In this document: one piece after another, positions 61,661-64,000 of the stretch
Layout: the number at the start of each line of letters is the position of its first letter
How positions within the stretch are numbered: position 1 is the stretch's first letter
From: JAKZRT01 sp047518005
GTDB taxonomy: Bacteria > Pseudomonadota > Alphaproteobacteria > Rhodobacterales > Rhodobacteraceae
Length of the DNA stretch: 64,000 nt
Direction: 5' to 3'
Assembly: GCA_047518005.1 (NCBI GenBank)
Contig: JAKZRT010000011.1
Coordinates: 6,504-70,503, forward strand
The notes under the pieces: generated by a model
The model's database searches: none
Seen by the model: only the letters and a program-made list of their open reading frames with translations
Told to the model about the DNA's origin: nothing
Made by a program: the position numbers and the translations under genes

Positions 61661-62752
61661 ATGGCGCTGCCTGATTTCTCGCTGCGTCAGCTATTGGAAG
61701 CTGGCGTTCACTTTGGTCACCAGACGCAACGCTGGAACCCGCGGATGGCCGAATTTATCTACGGCGCCCGCAACGGCATTCACATCATCGACCTCACCCA
61801 GACCGTCCCGATGCTGGACGCGGCCCTGAACGCCGTCCGTGAAACGGTCGCCAAGGGCGGCCGGATCCTCTTTGTCGGCACCAAACGCCAGGCCCAGCGT
61901 CCGATCGCCGAGTCGGCCGAGAAGTGCGCGCAATATTATATGAACCACCGCTGGCTGGGCGGCACGCTGACCAACTGGAAGACCGTGTCGAACTCGATCA
62001 ACCGCCTCAAGGCGCTGGACGAGCAGCTTGCAGGCGACACCGAGGGCCTGACCAAGAAAGAACGTCTGGGCATGGAACGCGAACAGTCAAAACTACAGGC
62101 CTCGCTTGGCGGTATCCGCGAAATGGGCGGCGTGCCGGACCTGTTGTTTGTGATCGACGTCCAGAAAGAGGACCTTGCAATCGCCGAAGCCAAAAAGCTG
62201 GGCATTCCGGTGGTGGCTGTGGTCGACACAAATTGTCCGCCCGATGGCATTGATTTCCTCATCCCCGGCAACGATGACGCGGCGCGCGCAATTGCGCTTT
62301 ATACCGATCTGGCCAGCCGTGCGGCGCTCGACGGCATGTCGGCGCAACTGGGGGCTGCCGGTATTGATCTGGGTGCCAGCGAAGATGCGCCGGTCGAAGC
62401 GGCAATTGCCGAGCCGGAACCATCCGATCCGGCCACCGAAAAAGCGACAGCCAAAGATGTTAAGGCCAAGGCCGAGGAGAAAGGCGAGGTCACGGTTGGC
62501 GATGGCAAGGCCAAAGCCAAAGCTAAAGCGGATATCAAGGACGGCGGTGCCGAGACCAAGTCTGAAGAAAAGGCGGCCGCCAAAAACGCCAGTGCCAAGA
62601 CCAAGGCAAAAGCAGAACCGGTCGCCAAAGCAGAACCGGTCGCCAAGGATGATAGCGCCAAATCAAAAACTGCACCGGTCGCCAAGGATGATGGCGCCAA
62701 ACCAAAAGCAGAACCAGAGACCAAAGATGATGGCGCCAAGGCCGACGCCTGA
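61661..62752 (+). CDS. rpsB: 30S ribosomal protein S2 with long C-terminal extension
   Basis: S2 sits on the 30S head-body junction, near S1. Residues 1-230 are a normal S2: LLEAGVHFGHQTQRWNPRM, GTKRQAQRPIAESAEKC, HRWLGGTLTNWKT and the C-terminal DTNCPPDGIDFLIPGNDDAARAI. The remaining 130 residues are a Lys/Ala/Glu/Asp-rich tail with tandem VAKAEP and VAKDDxAK units; standard S2 is about 240-260. ATG 61661 is chosen over 61655 because AAAGGA is spaced six bases from it. It precedes tsf by 79 bases, as in most bacteria. Confidence 0.95.
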   Translation: MALPDFSLRQLLEAGVHFGHQTQRWNPRMAEFIYGARNGIHIIDLTQTVPMLDAALNAVRETVAKGGRILFVGTKRQAQRPIAESAEKCAQYYMNHRWLGGTLTNWKTVSNSINRLKALDEQLAGDTEGLTKKERLGMEREQSKLQASLGGIREMGGVPDLLFVIDVQKEDLAIAEAKKLGIPVVAVVDTNCPPDGIDFLIPGNDDAARAIALYTDLASRAALDGMSAQLGAAGIDLGASEDAPVEAAIAEPEPSDPATEKATAKDVKAKAEEKGEVTVGDGKAKAKAKADIKDGGAETKSEEKAAAKNASAKTKAKAEPVAKAEPVAKDDSAKSKTAPVAKDDGAKPKAEPETKDDGAKADA

Positions 62753-62831
62753 ACCGCTTGAGATTCACCACTCTTGGCGCGGACCTGTCGAGGCTGGGCC
62801 GCAATCCGAGACTATTTGAGGAGAGCTTGCA

Positions 62832-63710
62832 ATGGCAATCACAGCTGCACTGGTAAAAGAACTTCGCGACGCCACCGGCGCGGGCATGATGGACGCCAAA
62901 AAAGCGTTGACCGAGACCAATGGCGACACCGAGGCCGCCGTTGATTGGCTGCGCACCAAGGGGCTGGCAAAGGCGGCCAAGAAATCAGGCCGCACCGCCG
63001 CCGAGGGTTTGGTAGCCGTCGAAGTTGCCGACGGCACCGGCGTCGCGGTCGAGGTGAATTCGGAAACCGATTTTGTCCCGAAGAACAAAGACTTTCAGGA
63101 CATGGTTGCGGCAATTGCCAGCGCGGCGATGAACGTCGGCGATGTAGAGGCGCTGAGAAATGCTGATATTGGCGGCAAGTCGGTCGCCGACACCCTGACC
63201 AGCAAGATCGCGACGATCGGTGAGAATTTGAGCCTGCGTCGGATGTCCGTCCTCAGCGGCGCTAGCGTGGTGTCATACATCCACAACGCCGCCGCGCCAG
63301 GTATGGGCAAAATAGGCGTTCTGGTGGCTTTCACGGGCGATGACCAGCAAACCGCTCGGGGCATTGCCATGCACATTGCGGCGATCAACCCGGCAGCGCT
63401 TTCCGAGGGTGATCTGGACCCTAGCGTTGTCGATAAGGAAAGACAGATTCAGATGGATATCGCGCGCGACTCTGGCAAGCCCGAGGCCGTGATCGAAAAG
63501 ATGATCGTTGGCCGCATGAAAAAATGGCTCGCCGAGGTGACGCTTCTCAATCAGGCCTATGTTCGAAGCGATGATGGCCAAACCGTCGGCGCGGCTGCAA
63601 AAGCCGCCGGAATAAATATTACCGGTTTTGCACGGCTCGAAGTGGGCGAGGGGATCGAGAAAATCGAAGAAGACTTCGCGGCCGAAGTCGCCAAAATCGC
63701 CAAAGGTTGA
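62832..63710 (+). CDS. tsf: elongation factor Ts
   Basis: EF-Ts exchanges GDP for GTP on EF-Tu. The 292-residue protein has the N-terminal UBA-like domain with LRDATGAGMMDAKKAL, the family signature VNSETDFVPKNKDF near residue 75, and the core and coiled-coil domains through the C-terminal YVRSDDGQTVGAAAK. A GAGGAG ribosome-binding site lies upstream of ATG 62832. It follows rpsB and is closed by a strong terminator 15 bases after its stop, so pyrH and frr, which often follow, are not part of this operon. Confidence 0.96.
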   Translation: MAITAALVKELRDATGAGMMDAKKALTETNGDTEAAVDWLRTKGLAKAAKKSGRTAAEGLVAVEVADGTGVAVEVNSETDFVPKNKDFQDMVAAIASAAMNVGDVEALRNADIGGKSVADTLTSKIATIGENLSLRRMSVLSGASVVSYIHNAAAPGMGKIGVLVAFTGDDQQTARGIAMHIAAINPAALSEGDLDPSVVDKERQIQMDIARDSGKPEAVIEKMIVGRMKKWLAEVTLLNQAYVRSDDGQTVGAAAKAAGINITGFARLEVGEGIEKIEEDFAAEVAKIAKG

Positions 63711-63725
63711 GCTTCATGACGACTA

Positions 63726-63758
63726 AAACGGCGCAGCCCACGGTGGGCTGCGCCGTTT
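63726..63758. terminator. strong terminator after tsf
   Basis: AAACGGCGCAGCCCA (63726-63740) and TGGGCTGCGCCGTTT (63744-63758) pair perfectly over 15 bp around CGG. A-rich and T-rich flanks make it usable from both directions. It closes the rpsB-tsf operon. Confidence 0.88.
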
Positions 63759-64000
63759 ACTCATTACGCTCCGGCTAAGATTGGGGAAAAAGCCGAAAAA
63801 TACACGAGCCGACCTTGACGGAGGAGAATAATCCGCCAAGGCCAGCGCCCGGTTTCCCGGATGTCGAGAACATTCTGAGTTGACCGGTTTATGTACCATA
63901 TGAGTTGACCGCTTCTGTTGCGGTTTCTGGCCCTGTGGGGAAGTGGTCGGTCGCGGAGCGGCTGTCCACTTGTCCACAGGGCGCCGGTCGGTCGCGTCGA
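63759..64000. other. non-coding 3' edge with short direct and inverted repeats
   Basis: No gene is supported here. TGAGTTGACCG occurs at 63876-63886 and 63901-63911, and GGTCGGTCGCG at 63945-63955 and 63986-63996. CCTTGACGGA with TCCGCCAAGG forms a 10-bp, one-mismatch hairpin at about 63812-63841. CCCTGTGG and CCACAGGG form an inverted pair around 63931-63981. A minus-strand frame of 84 codons covers the region but shows no protein features. It may be the end of a mobile element or repeat array cut by the window edge. Confidence 0.4.

Noticed and set aside
63723..63977. 84-codon minus-strand frame after tsf
   Set aside because: It includes the tsf terminator stem and low-complexity sequence and has no protein-like features.

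Overview
The window looks like a chromosomal segment of a Rhodobacteraceae (Roseobacter/Rhodobacter-type) alphaproteobacterium. The evidence is high G+C with strong G/C third-position bias, the protein families (DUF2849, the 'SufBCD component' membrane protein, LysM/M23 next to pcm and surE), and gene orders typical of that family: mreBCD-PBP2-rodA, surE-pcm-nlpD, dnaB-alr-mlaE-mlaF-pqiA-radA-cvpA-purF, and cysG-DUF2849-cysI-cysH-DUF934-fpr. Almost all of it is housekeeping; no prophage, CRISPR array, rRNA, tRNA or intact insertion sequence was seen.

Layout. 0-4 kb: Na+/H+ antiporter, a uracil-DNA-glycosylase-like enzyme, SseB and a hydroxypyruvate reductase. 3.7-9.3 kb: the elongasome (rod-shape) operon on the minus strand. 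9.7-11.4 kb: leuA behind a previously untracked leucine-rich leader peptide. 11.5-20.7 kb: an exported 18-repeat MORN protein, NAD synthetase, two c-type cytochromes with a LysR regulator, the nlpD/pcm/surE group and an atypical SDR. 21-30 kb: purF, cvpA, radA, pqiA, Mla transporter genes, alr and dnaB, with a low-G+C orphan gene wedged between mlaE and mlaF. 30-35.4 kb: pyrE/pyrC, an uncharacterised hydrolase-like protein and XdhC, with two in-frame stops that look like gene decay, then infC with an AUA start. 35.5-41.5 kb: assimilatory sulfate reduction with a divergent Lrp-type regulator. 41.5-47.8 kb: penicillin acylase-like protein, a HIBADH-like dehydrogenase, an SDR remnant, a SYLF lipoprotein, hemB. 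47.8-55.9 kb: mfd, DUF2306, a drug efflux pump, DsbA-like protein, acyl-CoA synthetase and an entericidin-like micro-lipoprotein. 55.9-64 kb: an orphan solute-binding protein, a strong small-RNA candidate, hydroxybutyrate dehydrogenase, DUF502, psuK-psuG, rpsB with a very long charged tail, tsf and its terminator.

How the genes work together. MreB/MreC/MreD, PBP2 and RodA form the lateral wall synthesis machine. CysH reduces activated sulfate to sulfite and CysI reduces that to sulfide; CysG makes the siroheme and Fpr can supply reduced ferredoxin. MlaE/MlaF are the membrane and ATPase parts of a lipid transporter. PyrE/PyrC, PurF, HemB, NadE and LeuA are unlinked biosynthetic steps.

The most unusual items are: (1) a three-copy dispersed intergenic element with the palindrome GTTTCAACCTTGAAAC and a second CAA/AT-rich block at an identical 13-nt spacing; (2) an orphan promoter-hairpin-terminator unit near 57.8 kb that predicts a roughly 76-nt RNA; (3) the AT-rich gene of unknown function inside the mla operon; (4) the leuA leader peptide with competing hairpins; (5) the AUA start of infC; and (6) the repeat-rich C-terminal extension of ribosomal protein S2. 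All calls were made by eye; no database search was run.
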